A stretch of DNA of 64,000 nucleotides from Nitrospina sp. LS_NOB (GCA_001542995.1 LFLA01000003.1:1-64000), one strand, 5' to 3'; positions 1 through 7,957 are shown, counted from the stretch's first letter. The notes: generated by a model not told the origin, from the sequence alone. Program-made: numbers and translations.

Positions 1-828
1 ACCAGAGGGTCATGGGGTACTTTTTTCGGTGCCGGGCACCAGCGCGATGAAGACGGCCTGGCGCTGGCCTGGTCGAGTAACCGTTTTGGCGCAGTCGGAG
101 GCTACGACATCCGCCTGGACAACAGCTATCGGGTCGGCCTGTTTGCCGGGGGCAGCCGTGGGCATATTGAAACCGATGTCAGATCGATCAAGACCGACAC
201 CAACAGCGGGTTTATCGGCGCTTACGGGCAGCGGATTCTGGGGGGGGGTACCCTGAGCGGGTCGGTGACCGTCGGCTATGAAAGCCATAACAGCGACCGC
301 GCCGTGTTCGACAACCTCGAAGGGGATGAAACCGCTGACGGGGATTACGGCAGTTTCCATGTCAACCCGTCCCTGGCTCTCGCGTGGCTTCATAAACTGG
401 AAGACGGCCTTGAGTTCCGGCCCAGCGCGCAGATCGCCTATACCTACGGTCATTATAGCGGTTACACCGAGAGCGGCACGACAAACTCCAATTTGCGCTT
501 CGATAGCCGGAGCGTGAATATTTTCGACAGCCGCCTGCAACTGGCGCTGGCGCGGTCCTTTTCCCATGGCCGGGGAGAGATTGAGTGGCGCGTCGGCGCT
601 ACGTTCACATATTATGGTGATGACGATGTCGATGTCAGTCTGGGCGGAGGTGATTCAATCTCTTACCGGGTGCCGGGTGACGAGACCATCCCCGCCGGGT
701 ATATGGGTGCCCGTCTGAGCGGCGCCGTCAGCGACGCTGTCAACGTGGTTGGTGATGTGGAATATCATAATGGCACGGGTGGCACGCAGTCCATATTGGG
801 TTATCTGGGGCTGAGGGTTCGGTTTTGA
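1..828 (+). CDS. Autotransporter-type outer-membrane beta-barrel domain (5' partial)
   Basis: The frame is open from the first base, so the gene begins outside the window and only the last 275 residues are seen. They form alternating hydrophobic/polar strands with many Gly, Tyr and Asn residues (for example GGYDIRLDNSYRVGLFAGG), and end in Arg-Phe (LGLRVRF), the C-terminal aromatic that the BAM machinery recognises in outer-membrane barrels. This matches the translocator domain of autotransporters, which is about 270-300 residues. The passenger is not visible, so the exported function is unknown. An internal ATG near 265 is probably not a true start because the barrel pattern continues upstream. 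Confidence 0.75.
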   Translation, partial: TRGSWGTFFGAGHQRDEDGLALAWSSNRFGAVGGYDIRLDNSYRVGLFAGGSRGHIETDVRSIKTDTNSGFIGAYGQRILGGGTLSGSVTVGYESHNSDRAVFDNLEGDETADGDYGSFHVNPSLALAWLHKLEDGLEFRPSAQIAYTYGHYSGYTESGTTNSNLRFDSRSVNIFDSRLQLALARSFSHGRGEIEWRVGATFTYYGDDDVDVSLGGGDSISYRVPGDETIPAGYMGARLSGAVSDAVNVVGDVEYHNGTGGTQSILGYLGLRVRF

Positions 829-892
829 GGTAACAAAGACGGTGCTGTGCGGGACAGGAACTTTTTACTTCCTCCTTCTCCCTCATGCAGGA

Positions 893-1115
893 AACCTTTG
901 CGTAAGTCGGAAAAGCGAGATTACCCCTGCGGGGCACGAAAGCTTAGGTGAAACATCACGTCTTCACGGAGCCTGTGCTGAGCGAAGTCGAAGTATTCAG
1001 AATGACAATACACAGAAACGAGATTCTTCACTGCGTTCAGAATGACAAGAAACGCCAATTTGTCATCCTTTTGTTCAGCATGACAATACTGGGCTATTTT
1101 GTTATTCTGAGGGAC
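893..1115. repeat. Dispersed repeat cluster
   Basis: The 378 bases between the barrel gene and rpsT hold no convincing gene. They contain a palindromic TACCCCTGCGGGGCACGA-type element (922-960, ending in ATCACG) and then several copies of a second motif built around TTCAGAATGACAA (about 985-1115, both orientations). The same two motifs occur next to each other at 2169-2280. These are short intergenic repeats with no coding content. Confidence 0.7.
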
Positions 1116-1206
1116 AAGGTGACGAAGACGTAATATTTTTCCTTAAAGATCGTGCCCCGCAAGGGGCGTGGCAGTTTTTTTAACGTTCAACATGGAGGGA
1201 CAGTTT

Positions 1207-1464
1207 TTGGCTGATCATAAATCTGCATTGAAGCGCAACCGGCAGAACCTGAAAAGAAATGAAAGAAACAAAGGTTACCGCACCCTGGTCAGGACGTTAT
1301 CCAAAAAAGTGCGTACCGAAGCTGAGGCAGGCAACAAAGAGCAGGCCCGGAAAGAATTAAAGATCGCCGAGAAAGTCATCGCCAGGGTTGGTGGTAAAGG
1401 CATCCTCCACGCCCGCGCCGCGTCCCGAAAAATTTCCAGCCTCACCCGGTTGGTCAACCGCTGA
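1207..1464 (+). CDS. rpsT: 30S ribosomal protein S20
   Basis: An 85-residue basic protein starting ADHKSALKRNRQNLKRNERNK, the conserved S20 N-terminus; the C-terminus has the usual KGxLHxxxAxRxxSxL pattern. S20 binds 16S rRNA early in 30S assembly. The start is a TTG at 1207, six bases after a strong GGAGGGA site (1194-1200); the upstream in-frame GTG at 1168 would add residues foreign to S20. In E. coli rpsT also starts with UUG and this weak start is part of its autogenous translational control, so similar control is plausible here (inference). It appears monocistronic. Confidence 0.95.
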   Translation: MADHKSALKRNRQNLKRNERNKGYRTLVRTLSKKVRTEAEAGNKEQARKELKIAEKVIARVGGKGILHARAASRKISSLTRLVNR

Positions 1465-1474
1465 ATATTGAGCG

Positions 1475-1492
1475 GCGCGGCTGAAGCCGCGC
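1475..1492 (+). terminator. Probable rpsT terminator hairpin
   Basis: A perfect 7-bp GC stem (GCGCGGC / GCCGCGC) with a TGAA loop lies ten bases after the rpsT stop codon. The T tract after it is poor, so it may be a weak or Rho-assisted terminator. Confidence 0.5.
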
Positions 1493-1525
1493 TTCTGGCA
1501 ACCCTGCCCGGCACGGGTATGTGAT

Positions 1526-1801
1526 ATTTTACCTTTTCGATGAGGCGTGTGTAAAAGGTAAGAATCAGAGGATTGTGTTGCATAGCAGTGACGGCGGCCA
1601 TGTATAAAGCGGCACGCACATTGGCGCGTCCGCCCCGGATACACCGGCGGCCCCGGAACTTTCCGCTGTCACGATTGAGTCGAGCAAGACCGATCAGTGC
1701 GGCAACTTGCCGCCGGTTTAAGGTTCCTGAGTCATGCTGTCAGCGACATCCAGATGGTGTTTGGAGATATCGATGCCAGTAAAATGTGCTTTCTGATGCA
1801 T
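1526..1801 (-). pseudogene. Internally deleted IS110-family transposase
   Basis: Reading the minus strand from ATG at 1801, 27 codons give a protein with GIDISKHHLDVA, the RuvC-like N-terminal motif of IS110/IS116/IS902 transposases, then a stop at 1718. In another frame directly after, the sequence encodes RQVAALIGLARLNRDSG followed by RGRR, an NVRAALYMAAVTAMQHNP motif and FYTRL, the conserved C-terminal transposase_20 region. The middle of the usual 300-400-residue protein is missing and the two parts are out of frame, so this is a dead copy. Confidence 0.8.
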
Positions 1802-2040
1802 AATCTGGTCTCCCAGCCTTGTCGATGCGGGCTCAGCCGCCCGGGCAACTGTTCGGGTTAATCAAAACAGGACACAACGACCTGCGCTCCGGGACGGGTT
1901 TAATAACCCAAGGGGTAAACGATCTATTGTGCCCTGAATCCAAATCCTCTGAGCTTGTGGAAAATACAAAACCGCCTTCCCACAGGGCTCACAGGTACAA
2001 CTACTACAAATCCCCCCCCTTATGAACAACATACAAGGGG
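1526..2040 (-). mobile_element. Remnant of an IS110-family insertion sequence
   Basis: The minus strand carries both ends of an IS110-type transposase (see the pseudogene at 1526-1801) and about 240 non-coding bases upstream of its start. In IS110 elements this upstream segment encodes the bridge (seek) RNA that guides target choice; here it has inverted repeats such as GGGC/GCCC around 1833-1850 but no gene. Element boundaries are not defined. The downstream edge abuts a palindromic dispersed repeat near 1503-1525. Confidence 0.55.
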
Positions 2041-2052
2041 TAAATAACTCAT

Positions 2053-2100
2053 CGAGCCGAGAGCATGGTTGCTAACAGTAAAAAGCTATTGCAATTTACC
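2053..2100 (+). repeat. Dispersed 48-bp repeat, copy 1
   Basis: This segment (AGCCGAGAGCATGGTTGCTA, then AACAGTAAAAAGCTATTGCA and ATTTACC) matches 48496-48543 with about six differences. Both copies are intergenic. A more degenerate relative may lie at 52341-52380. Confidence 0.65.
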
Positions 2101-2139
2101 GGTACTCCGCTGCAACGAGCGGGTGAATGTCACTCCTGC

Positions 2140-2307
2140 GGGGAGAGACCTTTGCATAACCCCGAGATTACCCCTGCGGGGCACGAAGTTTAAGGAAAAA
2201 TATCACGTCTTCGTCACGTTGTTCCTCAGAATGACAAAACAGCCCTTTATTGTCATGCTGAGCTTGTCGAAGCATCTCGCTTTTCTGCTTTATCGACTTA
2301 CGCAAAG
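2140..2307. repeat. Composite dispersed repeats
   Basis: It contains a palindromic element (2169-2207, TACCCCTGCGGGGCACGAAG through TATCACG) followed by CTCAGAATGACAAAAC and GTCATGCTGAGCTTGTCGAA motifs, ending with ACTTACGCAAAGG, which also occurs inverted near 893-905. The right end fuses with the beginning of the YkgJ-like gene. Confidence 0.65.
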
Positions 2308-2334
2308 GTCTCCTGCGGGGAGTGCTGCAAGACG

Positions 2335-2667
2335 GTGAACATGACCGTTGTTCGAGATATCACACTCCAGCAACATGGCAGTCTGAAAGAATTGGAACTT
2401 TATTTGTCCTATCGGGGAATCCGGGTTGTCGGTTCAAACGAAAAGAGAAACCAGCTTTATTATTCCATGGATGTTTCTTGCAGTGAACTGACTGCGGATA
2501 ACCAGTGCCGTGTTCATGACAGCCCCGAAAAGCCTCTCATTTGCCATCGTTTCCCTTCCGCTAAAAGGACATTGAAGACATTCCGGAATGCGGCTACACC
2601 TTTCCCACTCGGCGTGAAGCCAATTCGCAATTACGTTAATGGGCTGGCAGGAGTTTTTGACAACTGA
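2335..2667 (+). CDS. YkgJ-like cysteine-cluster protein, 5' end truncated by a repeat
   Basis: The C-terminal half has CSELTADNQCRVHDSPEKPL followed by ICHRFP, matching the C..L...C.IY..RP..CR.FP core of the YkgJ (zinc/iron-chelating, UPF0153) family. Codons just upstream of the GTG at 2335 read SCGECCK, resembling the family's CGxCC motif, but no ATG, GTG or TTG lies in frame between the preceding stop (2191) and that motif, and this part is dispersed repeat. The native 5' end was probably replaced by the repeat, so the gene may be non-functional. The role of YkgJ proteins is poorly known; metal or Fe-S binding is inferred from the cysteines. Confidence 0.55.
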   Translation: MNMTVVRDITLQQHGSLKELELYLSYRGIRVVGSNEKRNQLYYSMDVSCSELTADNQCRVHDSPEKPLICHRFPSAKRTLKTFRNAATPFPLGVKPIRNYVNGLAGVFDN

Positions 2668-2991
2668 AGAAGCGATTATTTGTTGGGTCCAACGTCACGC
2701 TGGCGGCCTACTTGGCGTACCTCTTTCGGGGCATGAAGGCCAATGAGGAGTCATAACATGCTACCGACTGGCAACAGCCCGTTAAGTGACCTAACATTCT
2801 TGCGCGCAAGTCCTCATCGTTCCTCGATTACTGAATGCCAACTATTTTTATCTTCAGAGAGGAGATAACATTCTGTGTAGTAAAATACTCTCAAATGGAC
2901 CCAGAATCTGATTTTCAGAAAAGCAATTATAAATAGTGTTTTATTTTTTGTTCTGGAGAGGCTGTTTTAAGGAGATCGAACAATCTCTGCC
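2668..2991. other. Intergenic gap without recognisable gene
   Basis: This 324-base stretch shows a degenerate fragment of the palindromic repeat (TTTCGGGGCATGAAGG near 2725) and AT-rich DNA before the next gene. An AAGGAG at 2969-2974 lies 17 bases before the next start codon, further than usual. Nothing else can be supported. Confidence 0.4.
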
Positions 2992-3483
2992 ATGATGTCG
3001 TATTTGGATGGAGTTATGGGACAACGATTTGTTGAAAATAGCAACAGGACGATAAAAGACGTTCGCACGGGTCTAGTTTGGCAGGAGAGCTATGCTTATG
3101 TTGAAACGGGGAATAATATTAGCTGGTATGATGCCCAGGACTACATCAGCAAGCTAAATCGCGAAAAACTGGGAGGCTATGAAGATTGGCGCTTGCCGGA
3201 TCGACTTGAAATTCAAAGCCTTTATGAAATCGCCAAACCCTTCCAGTCGCGTGGAAAAACATTCATTCTTCATATTGATCCGATTTTTGAATTCAGTTAT
3301 GGCAGTTGTTTTTGGACCAGTAAGACCCGGCTTTCTGCGGCGCTTGGCTTCGAATTTGACTTGGGAGACATTCACTGGTATCCCAAGGGGAGCCATAAGG
3401 GAACCGTTCGGGCTGTACGGAATGATTGGCAGCCTCTATTAATGATTGACCCGGGTTGGGCAGAAAAAACCAAAGACTCCTGA
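2992..3483 (+). CDS. DUF1566 (Lcl C-terminal) domain protein
   Basis: A 163-residue protein consisting almost entirely of a DUF1566 domain. Visible landmarks are DVRTGLVWQ (~24-32), WYDAQDYISKLN (~45-56), GGYEDWRLPD (~61-70), FWTS (~107) and the closing GTVRAVRN. This domain occurs in many secreted or surface proteins and in lectin-like proteins of legionellae; no reaction is known. There is no signal peptide. The start is uncertain because the only good ribosome site is 17 bases upstream. It is followed after seven bases by an HNH gene on the same strand, probably co-transcribed. Confidence 0.7.
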   Translation: MMSYLDGVMGQRFVENSNRTIKDVRTGLVWQESYAYVETGNNISWYDAQDYISKLNREKLGGYEDWRLPDRLEIQSLYEIAKPFQSRGKTFILHIDPIFEFSYGSCFWTSKTRLSAALGFEFDLGDIHWYPKGSHKGTVRAVRNDWQPLLMIDPGWAEKTKDS

Positions 3484-3490
3484 AACTAAT

Positions 3491-3772
3491 ATGGACGAGC
3501 AACAATTCAAAGTTGAAAAATCCAAGGCGCGAAAACTCCGCCAGTCACAGTGGTGGAAAGAAAAAATCCAGGCTGGCGTTTGCCATTATTGCGGAGGCCG
3601 GTTCACGGCAGAAGAGTTAACGATGGATCATATTGTCCCCATTTCCCGCGGTGGAAAGAGTAAGCGTGGGAATCTGGTGCCCGCATGTAAAAAATGCAAT
3701 GTGAATAAAAAGTACTACACCCCGGCAGAGATCATCCTTCGTGAAAAGCTAGGTCAGGACATTCAATTTTAA
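3491..3772 (+). CDS. HNH endonuclease
   Basis: A 93-residue protein with a complete HNH domain: CHYC (first zinc pair), MDHIVPISRGGKS (catalytic His with the DH pair), GNLVPAC and KKCN (second zinc pair). The basic N-terminus (KSKARKLRQSQWWKEK) could contact DNA. Start at ATG 3491, eight bases after the DUF1566 stop; an earlier in-frame codon at 3446 lies inside that gene. Small stand-alone HNH proteins cut DNA in many settings (homing, restriction, phage packaging); this one has no terminase or methylase neighbour, so its role is open. Confidence 0.85.
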   Translation: MDEQQFKVEKSKARKLRQSQWWKEKIQAGVCHYCGGRFTAEELTMDHIVPISRGGKSKRGNLVPACKKCNVNKKYYTPAEIILREKLGQDIQF

Positions 3773-3845
3773 AGAATGGGTGGTGGATACCTGAAACACC
3801 GCCTCAAAAACTTCTTCCAATAAATTTCAAGGTTTAAATTAATTC

Positions 3846-5348
3846 ATGCAGATTCTTTTGGATGTGGATTTCCTGATTCAGGCATCAAAAAATATTGCGG
3901 ATTCGGCGGTGTTAAGCCTGTGCCGTCAAAAGCGTTGCCAGGGCTGGGTAGCGTCCACTTCCATTCCTGCCATTTGGCAGGAGGCGGGAGTACGAAATGT
4001 TCAATCAATTTTGCGGGACGTGGCTGTTTTGACTCCCACGGCTCATGATATTGACCTGGCCCTCGGTTCTAAAAAACCCTTTACGCAAGCCTTGGCGACA
4101 CGTCTGGTAGAGGCCGCCGGGTTGGACGCGGTGGTCACGCTTGCCCCTGAAAATTTTTCCGGCTTGACAGTAGAAGCCCTGACTCCCGGACAGTTGCAGG
4201 AAAAATTGGATGCTCCGCCAGAGCCGGTTGAAGAAGTTCGTTTACTGGATATCACCGCCTCGTATCACCAGATATTAAATGAAGTGGAAAAGGAGATGGC
4301 GGAAACGATTCGATCGGGACATTTCATCCTTGGCCCTAAAGTATCCCGGTTGGAAGAGAGGATGGCAGATTATTGCCAGACCAAATATGCCGTTGGAGTT
4401 TCATCCGGAACCGATGCGTTACTGATTGCGCTGATGGCTTTGGGAATTGGCCCGGGTGATGAAGTGATCACCTCCCCCTACACATTTTTTGCAACGGCAG
4501 GTTCTATCATTCGCGCCGGGGCTAAACCGGTTTTTGTGGATATCAATGACATTACTTTCAATATCAAGCCGGAGCACATTGAACGTTGCATCACCCCAAA
4601 TACCAAAGCCATTATTCCGGTGCACCTTTATGGGCAATGCACAGATATGGACCCTGTTCTTCAACTGGCCGGGAAAAAGGGTCTAGCGGTGATTGAAGAT
4701 GCTGCGCAGGCGATTGGTTCTGAGTATAAGGGCAGGCCGGCAGGTTCGTTGGGGGATATGGGGTGCTTCTCATTTTTCCCCGCAAAAAATCTTGGGGGAT
4801 TTGGCGACGGCGGTCTGGTGACCACTAACTCCAAAGAACTTTACAAACAGTTAAAGATTATCAGAGTGCATGGTTCGGAACCGAAGTATTATCATAAAGT
4901 GATAGGCGGAAACTTTCGTCTCGATGCTTTGCAGGCTGATGTTGTGAGTGCCAAGCTGAACTTCCTGGAGGACTGGACCGAGAAAAGGAGGGGAAACGCG
5001 CAAACTTATAATCAGCTATTTAAAGATTCCGCATTGACCCCGTTTGTCCAACTGCCTCCTGAAGTGTTTTCCCGTCATGTTTATAACCAGTATGTCATTC
5101 GCATGGGAAGCCGCAGGGATGAACTCAGAACTTTTCTAAATGAAAAGCGGATCGGGTGTGAAATTTATTATCCCATCCCGCTTCACCTTCAAGACTGTTT
5201 TAAATCTTTAAGCTATAAAGGTGGTGACTTCCCTGAATCTGAAAAAGCTGCAAGGGAGACCTTGGCGCTTCCCATATCCCATGAAGTCGATCGAGCTCAG
5301 CAGGAATATGTTGTTCAAATGATCCACCGGTTTTTTCTGGGGGAGTGA
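3846..5348 (+). CDS. PIN-like domain fused to DegT/DnrJ/EryC1/StrS sugar aminotransferase
   Basis: Residues 133-500 are a PLP-dependent nucleotide-sugar aminotransferase of the WbpE/ArnB type: SSGTDAL (~187), EDAAQ (~284, PLP-ring Asp285), FFPAKNLGGFGDGG with the Schiff-base Lys314, and the C-terminal YYPIPLH motif. These enzymes make amino sugars for O-antigen or other surface glycans. Residues 1-120 form a separate module with the spacing of a PIN-like nuclease domain: LLDVDFLI (Asp6), an acidic IWQEAG, HDID (~68-70) and AGLDAVVTLAPENF (~91-104). Family members are normally about 370 residues, so this is a fusion. Both parts are read in one frame without an internal ribosome site that I can see. 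The gene is convergent with ppiC, 13 bases away. Confidence 0.85.
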   Translation: MQILLDVDFLIQASKNIADSAVLSLCRQKRCQGWVASTSIPAIWQEAGVRNVQSILRDVAVLTPTAHDIDLALGSKKPFTQALATRLVEAAGLDAVVTLAPENFSGLTVEALTPGQLQEKLDAPPEPVEEVRLLDITASYHQILNEVEKEMAETIRSGHFILGPKVSRLEERMADYCQTKYAVGVSSGTDALLIALMALGIGPGDEVITSPYTFFATAGSIIRAGAKPVFVDINDITFNIKPEHIERCITPNTKAIIPVHLYGQCTDMDPVLQLAGKKGLAVIEDAAQAIGSEYKGRPAGSLGDMGCFSFFPAKNLGGFGDGGLVTTNSKELYKQLKIIRVHGSEPKYYHKVIGGNFRLDALQADVVSAKLNFLEDWTEKRRGNAQTYNQLFKDSALTPFVQLPPEVFSRHVYNQYVIRMGSRRDELRTFLNEKRIGCEIYYPIPLHLQDCFKSLSYKGGDFPESEKAARETLALPISHEVDRAQQEYVVQMIHRFFLGE

Positions 5349-5361
5349 GTCCGAACCTGGA

Positions 5362-5940
5362 TCAAAACAGGGGCGGTTTTTCTTCCACAATAATTTTTTC
5401 GCGGGGTGTGTGAACCTGACTTTCGCAAACCATAATGATATGAAAGCCTAATTTTGTTTTGAGGGGTTCTTCAAGTTTCAATTTCTCCGATTTCATGATG
5501 CAATCGATCAATTCCTGATTCATGGTATGTGGGGCTATTTCCATTCCCTGGTAAATCCAGCCTAACGACCCTCCCAAGGCTTTACTCATGCAAGCGCTGT
5601 ATTTTTTTGCGAGACGGGTGAAAAATTTCTCCATTTTTTCCCAGTCATGAAAAGGCTTGTCGGGATCGTCCATTTCCTGCTGCGCCAGTTCGTTCTGATA
5701 ATCCACCAGTGTTTCCCAGATCATTTTTGCAGACTCGATGGAGGTCATGCGGATGGTTCTCACCCGGTGTTCCATGGGCTTGTCAGTGGTGAAAGTTTTC
5801 TTCGTCGGGACAAAGGCTTTTTTAATTTTTGGTTTGGGCTTGATTGGGCCTTTAGGGCTATCCGCGACAGGCTTGGGTTCCTTGGCGGTTTTGTCCCGTT
5901 CGAAAATGGTCTTTTCAGGTTCTTGGGGTTGCTCAGACAT
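5362..5940 (-). CDS. PpiC-type (parvulin) peptidyl-prolyl isomerase
   Basis: The 192-residue protein has a Lys/Pro-rich N-terminus (1-55) without a clear signal peptide, then a parvulin fold: VRTIRMTSIESAKMIWETL (~60-78), FTRLAKKYSAC (~107), GGSLGWIYQGM (~123-133), IDCIMK and a terminal GFHIIMVCES. The GGxLGW and GFHII pieces are hallmarks of rotamase domains. It would catalyse cis-trans isomerisation of X-Pro bonds. With no export signal it is probably cytoplasmic, which is less common than the periplasmic SurA/PrsA types. Confidence 0.75.
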   Translation of the reverse strand: MSEQPQEPEKTIFERDKTAKEPKPVADSPKGPIKPKPKIKKAFVPTKKTFTTDKPMEHRVRTIRMTSIESAKMIWETLVDYQNELAQQEMDDPDKPFHDWEKMEKFFTRLAKKYSACMSKALGGSLGWIYQGMEIAPHTMNQELIDCIMKSEKLKLEEPLKTKLGFHIIMVCESQVHTPREKIIVEEKPPLF

Positions 5941-6010
5941 AATAATTCTTTAGTAAGGTTATTTTGATAGGGTGATGATTATTTTCAATAGCAGTGTAAT
6001 TTGAATGGGC

Positions 6011-6853
6011 TCATTTTTCAAGCCATATAGACTCCAGATATTGCAGGACAGCTCCCTGGGCATTGCTTCCGATGATCTCATTAGCGGATTCCTTGACTTC
6101 CGGCAGAGCATTTTCCATGGCAATGGCCCGGCCGGCGATGTGAAACATGTCGAGATCGTTCAAATAATCTCCGAATACAACGACGTGCTCCAGCGGGACC
6201 CCCAGTTTTAGAGCAAGAACCTCTACCATATTTCCCTTGCTGGCCTCCTGGTGAAAGGACTGCAGCCAGTAATAGCCTTTCATGGACACGTCTTCGGCGA
6301 AATATAAATTGAGGTGGTCAAAATGTTTTTCTTTAAGTGATTGGTAAACGTTTTCGAGCCGATCATGCGTGTCGATCAACAAAAACCCGGAAACTTTTTC
6401 CTCCTCTTGAAAATCAAAACAGTTAACCTGGCAAAGTCTTGCGTCACTTTCAAGGCTTTTGACATAGGCTTGGGAACCGGGATTGGTGGCATTCAGATAA
6501 TAAAGTTGGTGCTTTTCTCCAAGTGTATAGATGAAGGGATCAATGCCCAGAGGCAAGGCCAGCTCAAGCATGCTTTGAACGACTTTTTTTTCAATGGAGC
6601 TGGAATGTTCTAAAATGTGCCCGGTGTTGAAATTGGCCATGTAAACGCCATTGAATAAAATGACCGGCAGGTTCAGGTTCAATCCCTTCAAAATCGGATG
6701 TACGGAATCATAGTTTCTGGCGGTGGCGATGGTGAAACGCATTCCCATATCGATCAGTCGGTTGAGGCGCTTCTTGTAATCATCGGGGAATGAACTATCG
6801 GGGCGTAACAGGGTGCCGTCCAGATCGGAAATATATAAAAGCTCTTTATCCAT
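6011..6853 (-). CDS. Cof-type HAD-IIB family hydrolase
   Basis: A 280-residue phosphatase with HAD motif I SDLDGTLL (nucleophile Asp10, acid/base Asp12), motif II TIATARN, a C2-type cap in the middle, and motif IV FGDYLNDLDMF (GDxxND). Such proteins dephosphorylate sugar phosphates, nucleotides or cofactor precursors; the substrate cannot be read from sequence. It is a single gene on the minus strand between ppiC and a divergent DUF547 gene. Confidence 0.88.
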   Translation of the reverse strand: MDKELLYISDLDGTLLRPDSSFPDDYKKRLNRLIDMGMRFTIATARNYDSVHPILKGLNLNLPVILFNGVYMANFNTGHILEHSSSIEKKVVQSMLELALPLGIDPFIYTLGEKHQLYYLNATNPGSQAYVKSLESDARLCQVNCFDFQEEEKVSGFLLIDTHDRLENVYQSLKEKHFDHLNLYFAEDVSMKGYYWLQSFHQEASKGNMVEVLALKLGVPLEHVVVFGDYLNDLDMFHIAGRAIAMENALPEVKESANEIIGSNAQGAVLQYLESIWLEK

Positions 6854-6932
6854 AATGGGGTTTGAATGAATGGAATTCTCGCAGGTCTGTTTGTAAGGAA
6901 TCGCTTCAGGAGTATACTAAAATAAAATTATT

Positions 6933-7028
6933 AAATGAACAACCCTGCTGCAAACGGACAGGATGTCCTGAATAAAGTGTCATTTTAAAAAATGTGGCAA
7001 GCCAGGGGGAATAAAACCCACTTGTGGG
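6933..7028. repeat. Dispersed ~95-bp repeat, copy 1
   Basis: This segment matches 51408-51502 with roughly 80% identity over its whole length; shared blocks include GTGGCAAGCCA, GGGGAATAAAACCCAC and AATAAAG. Here it is intergenic, just upstream of the DUF547 gene. The second copy runs into the 3' end of larE. Confidence 0.75.
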
Positions 7029-7061
7029 AATTAATTATTTTGCGAAAAAGGATTGGGGTTC

Positions 7062-7844
7062 ATGAGAGATAAAAATTTTGTCCGGCACTTACAATCTGTG
7101 TTTTTGGGAATATTTTTTGTTTTTAGTTTTTGTTCCAATAGTGAAGCTTTTGATTTTTCTGACTGGGATGTGCTGATCAAAAAACATGTAACTCCTAAAA
7201 CGTTGGAGGGTGTTCCTCTCAGCGCGGTCGATTATGCCAACCTGAAAAAAGATCCTCTTTTTTCGGATCTAATTTCCAGGCTTGAGCCGTACTCTCTAAA
7301 GAGTCTGGAGTCGGATAAATCCAAATTGACCTTCTGGATCAACGTTTATAATATTCTGGCGGCAAAAATGATCACCGACCACTATCCCATAGAGAGTATC
7401 AAGGATGTGGGGAGTTTATTTAAATCTGTTTGGAAGCTCCCAGTGGGCAAGGTGGGAGGCAAAGAGCGCACTCTCAACGACATCGAACACGAAATCCTAA
7501 GGAAGATGGATGAACCCCGTATTCATGTGGCTATCGTCTGTGCTTCTATCAGTTGTCCGGATCTTCGCCTGGAAGCCTATACGGTGGAAAAGCTGAATGA
7601 CCAGTTGGACGACCAGATGAAAATGTTTTTGCGATCCCGTGAAAAAGGAATGAAACTGGACGAAAAGAAAAACCGGGTTTATCTCTCATCCATATTCAAA
7701 TGGTTTGCGAAGGACTTTGAAAGCCGTGGAGGAGTTTTAAAATATATTAGTCAGTATGTTTTGGCAGAAGAAAAAATGGTTTTAAGTAGTTCCAAAATAA
7801 AAATTTCCTACCTGGACTACAACTGGAAGATCAATGGTCGCTAG
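7062..7844 (+). CDS. Exported DUF547 domain protein
   Basis: Residues 1-30 form a signal peptide (basic RDKNFVRH, hydrophobic SVFLGIFFVFSF, then SEAF). The mature part carries DUF547: YANLKKDPLFSDLI, FWINVYNILAAKMI (~96-109), GGKERTLNDIEHEILR, HVAIVCASISCPDLR (~162-176) and the DDQMKMFL helix. DUF547 proteins are widespread periplasmic proteins of unknown function. ATG 7062 was preferred to TTG 7053. It is preceded by a dispersed repeat and followed by a palindromic repeat and a hairpin shared with ftsZ. Confidence 0.85.
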   Translation: MRDKNFVRHLQSVFLGIFFVFSFCSNSEAFDFSDWDVLIKKHVTPKTLEGVPLSAVDYANLKKDPLFSDLISRLEPYSLKSLESDKSKLTFWINVYNILAAKMITDHYPIESIKDVGSLFKSVWKLPVGKVGGKERTLNDIEHEILRKMDEPRIHVAIVCASISCPDLRLEAYTVEKLNDQLDDQMKMFLRSREKGMKLDEKKNRVYLSSIFKWFAKDFESRGGVLKYISQYVLAEEKMVLSSSKIKISYLDYNWKINGR

Positions 7845-7856
7845 GTTCCCGCGTGA

Positions 7857-7898
7857 TACCCCATTCGGGGCATGAAGTTCAAGGAAGAAGACATCACA
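7857..7898 (+). repeat. Palindromic dispersed repeat
   Basis: Starts TACCCCATTCGGGGCATGAAG and ends GACATCACA. It belongs to the same short family found at 922, 2169, 51043, 59546, 59587, 59844 and 62275. The CCCC/GGGG part can form a small hairpin. Confidence 0.7.
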
Positions 7899-7917
7899 GT
7901 TGAGGAAGAATACCAGA

Positions 7918-7938
7918 GGGCCAGCGTTGCGCTGGCCC
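7918..7938 (-). terminator. Hairpin at the end of the dcw cluster
   Basis: A perfect 9-bp inverted repeat (GGGCCAGCG / CGCTGGCCC, 3-base loop) lies 20 bases downstream of the ftsZ stop codon. On the minus strand it is followed by a moderately T-rich stretch. It may also end the convergent DUF547 transcript. Confidence 0.5.
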
Positions 7939-7957
7939 GCCGGTTATCGAACGATCA

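Noticed and set aside
1819-2025. A 68-codon plus-strand frame upstream of the IS110 remnant
   Set aside because: It is antisense to the non-coding left end of the insertion sequence and has no ribosome site or family signal.
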